Assembly: GCA_965199595.1 (NCBI GenBank) | Contig: OZ241182.1 | Location: forward strand, 1,674,001 to 1,738,000 | Reading direction: 5' to 3' | Source of the DNA: JBBROS01 sp965199595 | Lineage (GTDB): Bacteria > Pseudomonadota > Alphaproteobacteria > Acetobacterales > Acetobacteraceae | Length of the DNA: 64,000 nucleotides | Part shown: in pieces, positions 8,347 to 17,194 of the stretch | Position numbering within the stretch: the stretch's first letter is position 1 | Layout of the letters: each line of letters starts with the position of its first letter | Notes under the pieces: model-generated | Databases searched by the model: none | Told to the model about the DNA's origin: nothing | The model's input: the letters and a program-made list of their open reading frames with translations, nothing else | Program-made: the position numbers and the translations under genes

Positions 8347-9294
8347 TCAATTATAACTGAGTAAGGTGTCCACAACATCGTTGATTAGTTGACGCGCGTT
8401 AGAGTTTGTCGCGACGATAGCATTTTCAGGCCCGCTACCGCGCATCGACTTGCCTTCGTCCGTTAGGCGACGGAAGTCGCACACAGTCATACCGCGGGTT
8501 AGTGTCCCCTCCAGTTCAACGCCGACATTGCAGTAGCGGTAGGTCAGCATGTCGTCTCGAACGTATGGGATGATAGCGCAAACGTCGTGCATCGGGGCAA
8601 TGTCGAGACCAAAATACTGGATCTGCTTGGCACGATAGAACGCGAGGAGATCGCCGATCGGCTTGGCGACCCGGCCGCCGGCGCGAAGCTTGGCGATGTC
8701 TGCCTCATCGGTGCCGGTGCGTGACGTGACGTCGTAACCGACCATGCGCATCGGCGCTCCGCACGCGTACATGATGGCCGAGGCTTCCGGGTCCGCCCAG
8801 CAATTAAACTCGGCCACCGGTGTGATGTTCCCAAGCCCGCCGGAGCCGCCCATTACGGTGATCTCTTTCAACCAACCCGCCAAAGCGGGCTCCTTTTGCA
8901 GCGCCTTGGCGACGTTGGTGGCTGGACCGATGACAGCGAGGACGAGCTCGCCCTTGTGCTGCCGTGCCATGTCGATGATGAAATCGACCGCGTGCTGCTC
9001 GACCGGCGCACGGTCGGGCTCCGGCAGATCGGCGCCGTCCAACCCAGTTTTCCCATGTGCGTTCGGCGGCTCCGCCCGTGGACCCGCCAAGGGGTTGGCC
9101 GAGCCTTTGGCGAGCGGGATGTCTAGCCCTGCCAGCGTCAGCACGGAAAGAGCGTTTCGGGTCACATTCTCTAGCGTGTTGTTGCCATGGCAGGTGGAGA
9201 TGCCAACCAGGTCCAGGTGTTTGGCTGCATAGAGGATGGCGACTGCGTCATCGTGTCCGGGATCGCAATCGATGAGGATCTTGGGGCGCGCCAT
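8347..9294 (-). CDS. Inosine/uridine-preferring nucleoside hydrolase family protein
   Basis: 315 residues from ATG at 9294. Residues 8-16 read IDCDPGHDD, the IUNH calcium-binding signature (Asp 11, 15, 16), followed by GISTCHGNNTLENVTRNA and, near the C-terminus, IAPMHDVCAI, containing the conserved HD of the active site. The family hydrolyses the N-glycosidic bond of ribonucleosides to base plus ribose. It is divergent from a sugar-type ABC importer starting at 9398, which suggests that the importer brings in a nucleoside or related glycoside. An upstream in-frame extension to 9543 overlaps the binding-protein gene and was discarded. Confidence 0.88.
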   Translation of the reverse strand: MARPKILIDCDPGHDDAVAILYAAKHLDLVGISTCHGNNTLENVTRNALSVLTLAGLDIPLAKGSANPLAGPRAEPPNAHGKTGLDGADLPEPDRAPVEQHAVDFIIDMARQHKGELVLAVIGPATNVAKALQKEPALAGWLKEITVMGGSGGLGNITPVAEFNCWADPEASAIMYACGAPMRMVGYDVTSRTGTDEADIAKLRAGGRVAKPIGDLLAFYRAKQIQYFGLDIAPMHDVCAIIPYVRDDMLTYRYCNVGVELEGTLTRGMTVCDFRRLTDEGKSMRGSGPENAIVATNSNARQLINDVVDTLLSYN

Positions 9295-9397
9295 GCTGCT
9301 CTCTCTTGCGTGTTGGACTGCGAGTGGCCCCGCGGTATAGGGCCTGAGAGAAAGCAACAATGCCGGGCGCGTCAAGCCGGCGGAGGCGGAGGCGGAG

Positions 9398-10648
9398 ATG
9401 CGGATCACGCGACGTGCGGCAATAGTGAGCGGACTGGCGGCGATAACGGCGGGTCGTGCCCATGCCGCCGTGCAACTGAAGGCCACTTGGAACGGCTGGC
9501 CGGAGAGCCAGGTCAAGCCGCTGTTTGACGCCTTTAACGCCACGACGCCGGACGTGTCGGCGAGCTACGAGCTCATCCCGTTCTCCGATCTGTTCCAGAC
9601 GCTGGAGATCCGCCTGGGCGCCCGCACCCCGGAGCCTGATATCTACTCCTGCGACAGTCCGCTGACGGCGAGCTATGCGGTGCGCAGCCAAGCCATGAGC
9701 CTCGACGACGTGCTGGACAAATCGCAGTTCTCCGACGCGGCGGTGACGGCCGCGAGTTGGCGCGGCAAAATGTTCTCGGCCCCGTTTTCTACTTCCTCAC
9801 AACTCCTGTTCTATAACCGCGCCTTCTTCAAGGAGGCTGGAATAGAGCCGCCGGCCGCCGACGTAGCCCAGCGCTGGACGTGGGAGCAGGTTGTCGAAGC
9901 AGGGCGCAGGATGGCCCGGCCGGCGGAGAATCGTTGGGGTTTGATCATCGAGCAGGCCGAGCGGCCCTATCAGTTGTTGCCGTTCGGCCAGTCCCTTGGC
10001 GGCGTGGCGCTCAGCCCCGATGGTCTGAAGGCGTCCGGCTATCTCGACGACCGGGCCTTCGTCCAGGCGTTCACCTTCGTGCAACGCTTCTACACGGATT
10101 GGAAGATCGCGCCTCCCGGCGTGTTCGACAACAACGTGACACCCGACCTCTTCGGCTCGGGCAGGATCGGCATGTTCTTGGGTGGCACGTTCAACCTCGA
10201 CCTATTTCGGACGAAGTACAAGGATCTCGATTGGGGCGTTGCGCCACATCCCTATTTCGCTGGAGGCAAGCCGGTGACGCCAACGGGGGCTTGGCATATC
10301 GGTGCCAATCCGCGGACGCGGAACAAGGCCGAGGTAGCGAAGTTCCTGCAGTTCATGACCTCGTCCGACACACAATTGGAGTGGTTCAAGCTTCGCCCGT
10401 ATGTGCCCGTTCGCAAGGACGTCTGGGACCGGTTGCCCCAGGTATTCGCCACGCCGACTTGGAAGATCATCCGGTTTGAAATCGACAACACGGCGGTGCC
10501 CCGCCCGGCCACGCCGGGCTGGCGGGAATACGAGGACCTGCTGCGGCAGACGCTGCGCGACATGCAGACCGGGGGCGACGTCAAGACGATGCTGACGGAG
10601 ACCGCGGCCAAGATCGATCGGGCGCTCGTGAAATACAAAGGAGCCTGA
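9398..10648 (+). CDS. ABC transporter extracellular solute-binding protein, family 1 (sugar type)
   Basis: 416 residues, ATG preceded by GGAGGCGGAG. The N-terminus MRITRRAAIVSGLAAITAG, ending RAHAAV, is a Tat-like signal peptide. The body has family-1 features: LFDAFNATTPDVSASYELIP, then MFSAPFSTSSQLLFYNRAFF, FGSGRIGMFLGGTFNL and NKAEVAKFLQFMTS. Such proteins bind oligosaccharides, glycerophosphodiesters or related sugars. The two permease genes follow within a few bases. No ABC ATPase is present in the cluster, so a shared MsmX/UgpC-like ATPase encoded elsewhere is probably needed. Confidence 0.88.
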   Translation: MRITRRAAIVSGLAAITAGRAHAAVQLKATWNGWPESQVKPLFDAFNATTPDVSASYELIPFSDLFQTLEIRLGARTPEPDIYSCDSPLTASYAVRSQAMSLDDVLDKSQFSDAAVTAASWRGKMFSAPFSTSSQLLFYNRAFFKEAGIEPPAADVAQRWTWEQVVEAGRRMARPAENRWGLIIEQAERPYQLLPFGQSLGGVALSPDGLKASGYLDDRAFVQAFTFVQRFYTDWKIAPPGVFDNNVTPDLFGSGRIGMFLGGTFNLDLFRTKYKDLDWGVAPHPYFAGGKPVTPTGAWHIGANPRTRNKAEVAKFLQFMTSSDTQLEWFKLRPYVPVRKDVWDRLPQVFATPTWKIIRFEIDNTAVPRPATPGWREYEDLLRQTLRDMQTGGDVKTMLTETAAKIDRALVKYKGA

Positions 10649-10652
10649 TCAT

Positions 10653-11516
10653 TTGAAGACCTCGGCGTGGGTGCCCTTCGCGTTTCTCGCGCCCGCGTTG
10701 GCCGGGTTGCTTCTGTTCCGCTTCGCTCCGATCGTTCTGTCCCTCGTGGGCGGGCTATATAGTACCGGGCTCACGGGCGAGACGGCGTTCAGTGGGCTCG
10801 GCAACTATCAAGGCCTGGCTGACGACCCCGCGTTCTGGCGCAGCATCCATGTCACGCTGCTGTTCAACATCATCATCAATCCGCTCCAGGTCGTGCTGGC
10901 ATTCCTGCTCGCGCTGCTGATGGTCCGGCCGGGCCGTGGTATCGGCTTCATGCGTACGGCAGTCTTGCTGCCGATCACCGTGTCGATCGCGTTGACATCG
11001 GTGTTGTGGAACTTGCTGCTCGATCCGGGAGTAGGGCCGGTGAACGGGTTGCTGCGCAGCATGGGCCTACCGGCCCAGCCGTTCTTCCGAAGCGAGGGAC
11101 AGGCCTTGCCCTCGCTGATTGCCATCTGCACCTGGCGTGGCGTCGGTTACTGGATGCTGTTCATGCTGGGAGGCCTGGGGGCGATCCCGCAGGAAGTGAA
11201 CGAGGCGGCGATGATCGACGGTGCCGGCTGGTGGCGCCGGCTGATCCACGTGACGATGCCCCTAATGCGCCGGACCTTCGGCTTCGTGCTGGTGGCCGAT
11301 ACCGCCGCGAATTTCCTGTTGTTTGCGCCGGTCTACATCATCACCACTGGTGGCCCGAACGGCAGCACCTCGCTGTTGATGTACGAGGCCTATCGTGCGG
11401 CGTTCAGCTTGCTTGATGACGGACGCTCCCTGGCGATCTCCACGGTCATCCTACTGATCGTCGGAACTGTCGCCGTCTTGGAGTTGCGGCTATTCCGAGC
11501 GGAGGAAGGCGTTTGA
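10653..11516 (+). CDS. Sugar ABC transporter permease (MalF/UgpA type)
   Basis: 287 residues from a TTG at 10653, four bases after the binding-protein stop; no better start is visible. It has about six hydrophobic helices and the coupling EAA loop EVNEAAMIDGAGWWRRLIHV, which contacts the ATPase. It forms the first half of the importer channel. The end overlaps the next start (TTGA at 11513-11516), consistent with translational coupling. Confidence 0.9.
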   Translation: MKTSAWVPFAFLAPALAGLLLFRFAPIVLSLVGGLYSTGLTGETAFSGLGNYQGLADDPAFWRSIHVTLLFNIIINPLQVVLAFLLALLMVRPGRGIGFMRTAVLLPITVSIALTSVLWNLLLDPGVGPVNGLLRSMGLPAQPFFRSEGQALPSLIAICTWRGVGYWMLFMLGGLGAIPQEVNEAAMIDGAGWWRRLIHVTMPLMRRTFGFVLVADTAANFLLFAPVYIITTGGPNGSTSLLMYEAYRAAFSLLDDGRSLAISTVILLIVGTVAVLELRLFRAEEGV

Positions 11517-12328
11517 AGGTGCTGCGCTACGCCACGATGATCGCCTTGGCGACGCTGGCGTTGCTCCCGCTGTACTGGTTGCTCATCTCCTCCATTCGCC
11601 CGGCCGCAGACATATTCCGCTACGGCGGCCATTTCTCCTGGCTCACGCTTTTCCCATCGCAGCTCACGCTGGAAAACTATGCTGAGTTGACACAGGGCGA
11701 CTTCCCGCGGGCGCTCGGCAATTCGATGTTCGTGTCGCTGACGACGGTGGCGGCGGCGGTGCTGGTCAACTCTATGGCCGGGTTCGCCTTCGCGGTGTTT
11801 CGTTTTCCTGGCCGGAACGCTCTGTTCGTACTGGTGCTGGCCAGCTTTATGATGCCGTTCGAGTCGATCGTCATGCCGCTCTACACGCTGATCCGGTTTC
11901 TTGGGTGGACCGATACATACGCCGCCTTGATCCTTCCGGAGGTAGCTAGCGGGCTCTCGATCTTCCTGTTCCGGCAATTCTTCGCAGCCGTGCCCAAGGA
12001 ACTGTACGAGGCAGGCTGGATCGATGGCGCAACTTGGTGGCAGGTCTATTGGCGCCTCGTCATGCCGCTAGCGGGACCCACAATCGCGACCGCTGCGCTG
12101 ATGCAGTTCGTGCAACAATGGGACGCATTTTTCTGGCCCGTCGTCGCGGCGAGCTCACCGGACAAGGTGATGATCCAGGTGGCGATCGCCCGGCATGCAA
12201 ACCTGGAAACCGCGAACTGGGGCGGGCTGTTCGCCTCCGCCTCGGTATCCGTGCTGGTCGCGGCGCTGCCTTTCCTAATGCTGCAACGCTTTTACGTTCG
12301 AACGATGATGCACTCGGGCGGCAAATGA
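11513..12328 (+). CDS. Sugar ABC transporter permease (MalG/UgpE type)
   Basis: 271 residues, TTG start overlapping the preceding stop by four bases. Six predicted helices, with the EAA loop KELYEAGWIDGATWWQVYWR near residue 165. It is the second channel subunit. The operon stops here: after 12,328 there is only IS debris and then a convergent gene, so an ATPase gene may have been lost at this junction or may never have been present. Confidence 0.9.
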   Translation: MKVLRYATMIALATLALLPLYWLLISSIRPAADIFRYGGHFSWLTLFPSQLTLENYAELTQGDFPRALGNSMFVSLTTVAAAVLVNSMAGFAFAVFRFPGRNALFVLVLASFMMPFESIVMPLYTLIRFLGWTDTYAALILPEVASGLSIFLFRQFFAAVPKELYEAGWIDGATWWQVYWRLVMPLAGPTIATAALMQFVQQWDAFFWPVVAASSPDKVMIQVAIARHANLETANWGGLFASASVSVLVAALPFLMLQRFYVRTMMHSGGK

Positions 12329-12607
12329 CCATACAGCAGCATGAAATGCCGATCCAATCCAGCCAAGGCACTGGAGTGTGCCCCTGCGGGTGGACAGATT
12401 GGGCGATCTGAATTGACCCCCCCTTGCTGGGATTCCGAAAGCTTCAGGGTGTCCACCAAGCCGGGTCAATCCCAATTCCAAACTTCAGCCGGGCTAGGCC
12501 ATTCACGCAAGCCAGGGCAGCTTGAACTGGGCCGTTTGTGGACGGTCCGGTCTGGAGCAAGGAGGCTGAGAAAGCGGACGCAAGTTGCTTGCTTACAGCT
12601 TGGTTGA
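12329..12607. other. Non-coding IS debris between ABC operon and amidohydrolase
   Basis: No believable gene. It contains the IS3 left-end scar at 12,366-12,440 and, next to it, another IS3-like terminal motif (GTGTCCACCAAGCCGGGTCA near 12,450). No transposase frame survives. The segment separates a less GC-rich block on the left from a more GC-rich operon on the right, judged by eye. Confidence 0.5.
12366..12440 (+). mobile_element. IS3 left-end remnant, inverted copy of the end at 1640-1710
   Basis: The plus strand carries TGGAGTGTGCCCCTGCGGG, then TGGACAGATTGGGCG and ATTGACCCC, then GCTGGGATTCCG. The minus strand at 1706-1640 has the same series with a few substitutions. About 70 bp align; afterwards similarity to orfA is lost. 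Both left ends face the 1.7-12.37 kb segment. Confidence 0.7.
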
Positions 12608-13675
12608 TCATTCCATGCCGTTGACGGTCAGCGTTCCAGGCTGGCGGGAGCTCTCGATACGGTAGAGCGCAAGCGCATTGTCTCGGAACAACGCCTGCTT
12701 TGCATGTGCATCCACATGTTGCGTGAGGCGCTTGAAGGCGTTCCAAACCGTTCCGTAGGCGTAGGAACCCTTGTCGACGGGGAAATTGCTTTCGAACAAA
12801 CAGCGCACGGTGCCGAACGCCTCGATGCAGGTCTCGACATAGGGGCGCCAGGTGTCTGCCAGTTGCACCGAGCCCGGCGGAGTTGTGCCTAGCTCGAAAC
12901 CGAAGCCGTTAATCCGCATGCCAAGGCCGCCGAGCTTCACGTGGACATTTGGGCAGGTGGCCAGGTCCCGGACACTGGCAGCCCACTGATGGAACACCTC
13001 CTCCCGCCGCCCGGCATACCGTCCCGCACCAAGGATGCCGCCGCAGTGGTTCAGCACAATTACCGTGTCCGGGAAGGCGCGGGCCAGGGCGGTGAGTTCC
13101 GGCAGCTGCGGATGGAACAGCCAGGCTTCGAACATGAGGCCGAACGGCGCCAGCCGAGCGAAGCCGGTGCGGAACGCCGCATCGGCCAGCAGGCCCGGCG
13201 GCCCGGCGCTGAGCGGGTTCAGCAGGCTCGCATCCGCGTCCCAGCTCACGATGTGGCGGATGCCGCGGAAGCGGCCGCGGCCTGCTTCCACGTGGGCGAG
13301 CAGCACGTCGTGCACCGCATCGCCCAGGCGCAAATCGGCGTGGCCCACGATCGCCGCGCAGGGCTGAACGCCCGAGGCAGCAGCGGCCCCGCATTCGGCG
13401 AGACCGGCGACAAACTCGGTTTCGCCCACCGGGCGCAGGGCGGCCGGGCCTTTGTTGCGGTACATGGTCTGGCACTGCATGAAGCCGGTGCCGACGACCC
13501 GGTGGCCGGAATCCCGGATATCGGCCAACAACTCGGGCAGCAGATAGCGCCAGCCCGGGCGGTCCCAAAGGTGGTGGTGCGCGTCGAAGATCGGCAGCTC
13601 CGGGTCCAGCGCGTCCTCCCGCACCTGCGCGAGCCAGTCCGGGCGGACCGGGAGGTAGTTGCTCCCGGCCATCAT
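12608..13675 (-). CDS. Amidohydrolase family 2 metal-dependent hydrolase (TIM barrel, COG3618)
   Basis: 355 residues. The metal-binding HxH is in PIFDAHHHLWD (His 33-35). It is followed by RGIRHIVSWDAD, an internal His region PDTVIVLNHCGG, and CLFESNFPVDK, where an Asp/Asn-type ligand lies at the barrel end. Relatives include lactonases such as 2-pyrone-4,6-dicarboxylate lactonase, L-fuconolactonase and aminocarboxymuconate decarboxylase-like enzymes. Last gene of a five-gene minus-strand operon; its start overlaps the stop of a second amidohydrolase (ATGA-type at 13,672-13,675). The likely role is lactone hydrolysis or decarboxylation in an acid catabolic route. Confidence 0.82.
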   Translation of the reverse strand: MMAGSNYLPVRPDWLAQVREDALDPELPIFDAHHHLWDRPGWRYLLPELLADIRDSGHRVVGTGFMQCQTMYRNKGPAALRPVGETEFVAGLAECGAAAASGVQPCAAIVGHADLRLGDAVHDVLLAHVEAGRGRFRGIRHIVSWDADASLLNPLSAGPPGLLADAAFRTGFARLAPFGLMFEAWLFHPQLPELTALARAFPDTVIVLNHCGGILGAGRYAGRREEVFHQWAASVRDLATCPNVHVKLGGLGMRINGFGFELGTTPPGSVQLADTWRPYVETCIEAFGTVRCLFESNFPVDKGSYAYGTVWNAFKRLTQHVDAHAKQALFRDNALALYRIESSRQPGTLTVNGME

Positions 13676-14469
13676 GGAGCGTCCGAACCGAAGCCGTACA
13701 GCTCGGCCGGGTTGTCCACCAGGATGCGGTCGCGCATCGCCGTGTCGCCGGCCCAGTCACTGAGCAGGGCGAGCAGTTCCGCGTCGTCCATCCCATCGGG
13801 TTCGGTGACGTGGGGCCAGTCGCTGCCCCAGACGAGCCGCTCCGGGGCGGCACGCACGAAGGCGCGGGCGATGCGGGTGGCGTCGGCGTAGCCGGGTGTA
13901 CCGGTTCCCGTGTTCAGATAGGCGCCGGCCAGCTTCACCCAGGCGCGGCCGGCGTCCAGCAGCCCGGCGATTACTGCGAAGGCCGGGTGATTCGGTCCCT
14001 GCCGGGGCGGCAGGCGACCCATGTGGTCGAACACGATCGGGCAGGGCAGGCGGTGCAGCAGGGTTGCGTGCTCGGCAATCTGATCGCCCATCATGTGGAT
14101 CTGGGCGTGCCAGCCCAAGGGTGCGATGCGGGCGGCAAGCGGTTCGAGCCAGTCCAGCCGGGCCACGGCGTCATTCGGGTTCCACAGGCTGAAGCGCAGG
14201 CCGCGTATGCCGCCGTGATGCAGCCGCTCCAGCTCAGCGTCTGGAACGTCGAGCGGCAGGACGCCGATGCCGCGGGCACCGGGCCCGAGTGCGGCGACGG
14301 CGGCGAGGATGGCGGCGTGGTTCGTGCCGTGCACCTTGGCCTGCACCAGCACGGCGCGGGACAGGCCGAGGGTGGCCTGCACGGCGCGATAGCGGGGCAG
14401 CGCCGTGGCCTCGGCCTCTGGGATGACGTGAAGATGGGCGTCGCAGGCGCCGGGGGGCAGCTTGGGCAT
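13672..14469 (-). CDS. Amidohydrolase, lactonase-like (LigI/PDC-lactonase relative)
   Basis: 265 residues from ATG at 14,469. A GTG three codons earlier (14,478) overlaps the upstream stop as GTGA and could be used instead. It begins LPPGACDAHLHVIPEAEAT (HxH metal motif) and has VLVQAKVHGTNHAAIL, then GIRGLRFSLWNPND, IVFDHMGRLP and LVWGSDWPHVTEPDG, all characteristic of COG3618 lactonases. It is a distinct paralogue of the neighbour at 12,608; two such enzymes in tandem suggest two successive hydrolytic steps or two lactone isomers. The substrate is unknown. Confidence 0.85.
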   Translation of the reverse strand: MPKLPPGACDAHLHVIPEAEATALPRYRAVQATLGLSRAVLVQAKVHGTNHAAILAAVAALGPGARGIGVLPLDVPDAELERLHHGGIRGLRFSLWNPNDAVARLDWLEPLAARIAPLGWHAQIHMMGDQIAEHATLLHRLPCPIVFDHMGRLPPRQGPNHPAFAVIAGLLDAGRAWVKLAGAYLNTGTGTPGYADATRIARAFVRAAPERLVWGSDWPHVTEPDGMDDAELLALLSDWAGDTAMRDRILVDNPAELYGFGSDAP

Positions 14470-14474
14470 GGCGC

Positions 14475-15926
14475 TCACCACAGGCCGAGCCAGCGCCAGT
14501 ACGGCAGGCCAACCGCGAGGTGAACGAGGAGGCTCATGACGGCGAGCGTGGCGCCCAGCCGCCACCAGGTGCCCTGCGGCACAAAGCCGGGGCCGAACAG
14601 CACCGGGCCCAGCGCGCCGCCGTAATGCGTCATTGCGGCGCCGTAGTTGGTGGCGAAGGCGAGCAGGAACACGGTGGGGTACACCGGCGCCTGTGCCACC
14701 AGCGCCAGGGTGAACAGCACCGGCATCATGGCAGTGACGAAGGCGGCCAGCGACGCGAAGGCGTAGTGCAGCACCAAGTTGAACACGGTGAGCGCCACCA
14801 TGACGAACAGCGCGTCATGCCCGGTCAGCGGCAGGGCGCCGGCCAGCACCTTGGCCATCCACTCGAAGAACTTGGCCCGCGCCAGCCCGTCGGCGAAGCC
14901 GATGATCCCGGCGTACCAAACGAAGGTGGACCAGGCCGCCTGGTTCGCCACCAGGCTTTCCCAGCGCACCACCCGAAACAGCAGGCAGGCGGCGACCAGG
15001 GCGATGGCGACGGGCGCGGCATCGATCTTCGTCCAGCTTCCAGTGGCCCAGAGCGCGATGGCGGAGACGAACAGCACTGCCAGCACCGCCTCCCGCCGCG
15101 ACACCGGGCCCAGTTCCGCCAGGCCGGCGGCGGACACCGCCTTGTTGTCGAAGTGCTTCAACTCCGGCGGGTAAAGCCGGTGCACGACCCAGGGCAGCAG
15201 CGCCAGGCAGATCAAACCCGGCACCGCCGCCGCCTTGAACCAGAGCAGGAAGTCGATCTGCGTGCCCAGGATCGACTTCGCAAAGGTGGTGGCCAGGACG
15301 TTGGTGGAGATGGCGGTGATAAAGATGTAGCCGGTGGTGAGACTGACTGAGTACAGCAGCACCGCAAGATAGGCGCCGAGTCGGCGGGAGGTCGCGCCCG
15401 GCGTGGAACCGAGCGAGGCGGCGATGGAGCGCATGATTGGAAACACGATCCCGCCCGTGCGCGCGGTGTTGGACGGCGTGGCCGGCGCCAGCACCAGGTC
15501 CGTTAGCGCCGCGACGTAGCCGAGACCCAGGGTGGACCCGCCCGTGCGCGCCAGCAGCAGGAAGGCGATGCGGCGGCCGAGCCCGGTCTCGCTGATGGCG
15601 GTGCCGATCATGAAGGCGGAGAACACCAGCCAGGCCACCGGGCTGGCGAAGCCGGACAGCACGGTGGCGGTGTTGCCGAAGGCCATGGACGACACGGCGA
15701 TGACGCACAGCAGCACCGCGGCCTCTGGCAGCGGCCGCAGGATGAAGCCCAGGATGGCGCCCACGTACATGGCGAACAACTGCCAGGCCTGCGGCGTCAG
15801 CCCCGCCGGCACCGGGCTGAGCAGGATCAGCAGCGGTACGGCGACGCAGGCGGCGGTGCGCCATGCCAGCGAGCCCGGCGGGAGGGAGGTCGCCGGGGCC
15901 GCCCCCGGTTTCACGTCAACGCTCAT
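14475..15926 (-). CDS. DASS/SLC13-family anion (di/tricarboxylate) transporter
   Basis: 483 residues, more than ten hydrophobic segments. Family features are APATPSNTARTGGIVFPIM (the SNT sodium/substrate motif), a second related region in the C-terminal half (NYGAAMTHYGGALGPVLFG), and inverted-repeat architecture. These carriers import citrate, succinate, tartrate or similar acids, usually with sodium. The stop overlaps the lactonase start, and the gene lies 41 bp downstream of the CoA-transferase. It is the likely uptake step for the acid degraded by the operon. Confidence 0.9.
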   Translation of the reverse strand: MSVDVKPGAAPATSLPPGSLAWRTAACVAVPLLILLSPVPAGLTPQAWQLFAMYVGAILGFILRPLPEAAVLLCVIAVSSMAFGNTATVLSGFASPVAWLVFSAFMIGTAISETGLGRRIAFLLLARTGGSTLGLGYVAALTDLVLAPATPSNTARTGGIVFPIMRSIAASLGSTPGATSRRLGAYLAVLLYSVSLTTGYIFITAISTNVLATTFAKSILGTQIDFLLWFKAAAVPGLICLALLPWVVHRLYPPELKHFDNKAVSAAGLAELGPVSRREAVLAVLFVSAIALWATGSWTKIDAAPVAIALVAACLLFRVVRWESLVANQAAWSTFVWYAGIIGFADGLARAKFFEWMAKVLAGALPLTGHDALFVMVALTVFNLVLHYAFASLAAFVTAMMPVLFTLALVAQAPVYPTVFLLAFATNYGAAMTHYGGALGPVLFGPGFVPQGTWWRLGATLAVMSLLVHLAVGLPYWRWLGLW

Positions 15927-15967
15927 CGCACGGTCCTTCCTGGTGCCGAACTGGTATTGGCTTCTTT

Positions 15968-17194
15968 TCAGGCGGAGGGTGTCACCACCCCATCGCCGCG
16001 CAAAGCCTCGAACTCGGCATCGTCCACCCCAATCTCGGCCAGCAGCGCCCGGCTGTGCTCGCCCAACCTGGGCGCGGGCGTGCGTATGGAGCCCGGCGTG
16101 TCCGACATGCGTGGCACCACGTGGTGCATGGGCAGCTGGCCCATGTCCGGGTCCGGGTAGTCGGCGATCAGCTCCCGCTCGATCACGTGCGGGTCCGCCA
16201 TCAGCTGCGGCGTCTCGTAGATCGGGCCGATCGTCACCTCCGCTTTCTCAAAGAAGCTGACGTTCTCCGCCTGGGTGCGTTCGGCGATGAAGGCACCGAT
16301 GATGGCGTCCAGCTCCGCCGAATGCCGCAGCCGGTCGGCGTTGGTGCGGAAGCGCGGGTCGTCCGCCAGCTCCGCCCGGCCGATGGCGCCAAACAGCCGC
16401 ATCGCCATTTTCTGGATGGAGGCGGACAGGCTGACGTACAACCCGTCCTTGCAGCGGTAGGCGTTGCGCGGCGCCGAGTTGGTCGAACGGCTGCCGGTGC
16501 GTGGCTTCACGGTGCCGGTCAGCCGGTAGTTCGCCGCCTGCGGACTGAGAATTGCGAACAGCGGGTCCAGCAGCGGCAAGTCGATCACCTGGCCCCGCCC
16601 GGTCCGTTCCGCATCCCGCAGGGCGATGGTGGCGGCGGACACGCCGTACAGCCCGGCCACGCCGTCCGCCAGGTACATGGGCGGCAGCACCGGCTCCCGG
16701 TCCGCGAAGCCGTTTATGGCCGCGAAGCCGCTCATGCCCTCGATGATGGTGCCGAAGCCAGGCCGCTGGGCGTAGGGGCCGTCTTGACCCCAGCCGGAGA
16801 TACGGATCACCACCAGGGCCGGGTTGATGGCCAGCAGCGCGTCCGGCCCCAATCCCATGGCTTCCAGCACGCCGGGCCGGAAGCTTTCGATCAGCAGCTG
16901 GGCCGAGGGCACGAGGCGGCGGATGATGTCGGCGGCGCGGGGGTCGCGCAGGTTCATCGCCAGGCTCTTCTTGTTGCGCGAGTACACCTTCCAGTGCGTT
17001 TCGACCCCTGCCGTCTTCCAGGCGCGCAGCGTGTCGCCTTCCGGCGGCTCCACCTTGATCACCTCCGCCCCGAAATCGCCCAGCACCTGGGTCAGCACGT
17101 TGCCGGCGAACAGGCGGGACAGGTCCAGCACGCGCACCCCGTCCAGCGGCCCGGTGCGGCCGGGCTCGTAGTCGCGCCGGTGCAGCTCCGTCAT
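15968..17194 (-). CDS. Class III (CaiB/BaiF) CoA-transferase
   Basis: 408 residues from ATG at 17,194, chosen because it overlaps the preceding stop (ATGA). Contains GVRVLDLSRLFAGNVLTQVL, then LGDFGAEVIKVEPPEGD (CoA-binding region) and PPMYLADGVAGLYG, with Asp ~177 in the position of the catalytic aspartate that forms the anhydride/thioester intermediate. It moves CoA from a donor thioester to a carboxylic acid. Coupled to a CitE-like lyase upstream and a dicarboxylate carrier downstream, it probably activates the imported acid for cleavage. Confidence 0.92.
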   Translation of the reverse strand: MTELHRRDYEPGRTGPLDGVRVLDLSRLFAGNVLTQVLGDFGAEVIKVEPPEGDTLRAWKTAGVETHWKVYSRNKKSLAMNLRDPRAADIIRRLVPSAQLLIESFRPGVLEAMGLGPDALLAINPALVVIRISGWGQDGPYAQRPGFGTIIEGMSGFAAINGFADREPVLPPMYLADGVAGLYGVSAATIALRDAERTGRGQVIDLPLLDPLFAILSPQAANYRLTGTVKPRTGSRSTNSAPRNAYRCKDGLYVSLSASIQKMAMRLFGAIGRAELADDPRFRTNADRLRHSAELDAIIGAFIAERTQAENVSFFEKAEVTIGPIYETPQLMADPHVIERELIADYPDPDMGQLPMHHVVPRMSDTPGSIRTPAPRLGEHSRALLAEIGVDDAEFEALRGDGVVTPSA

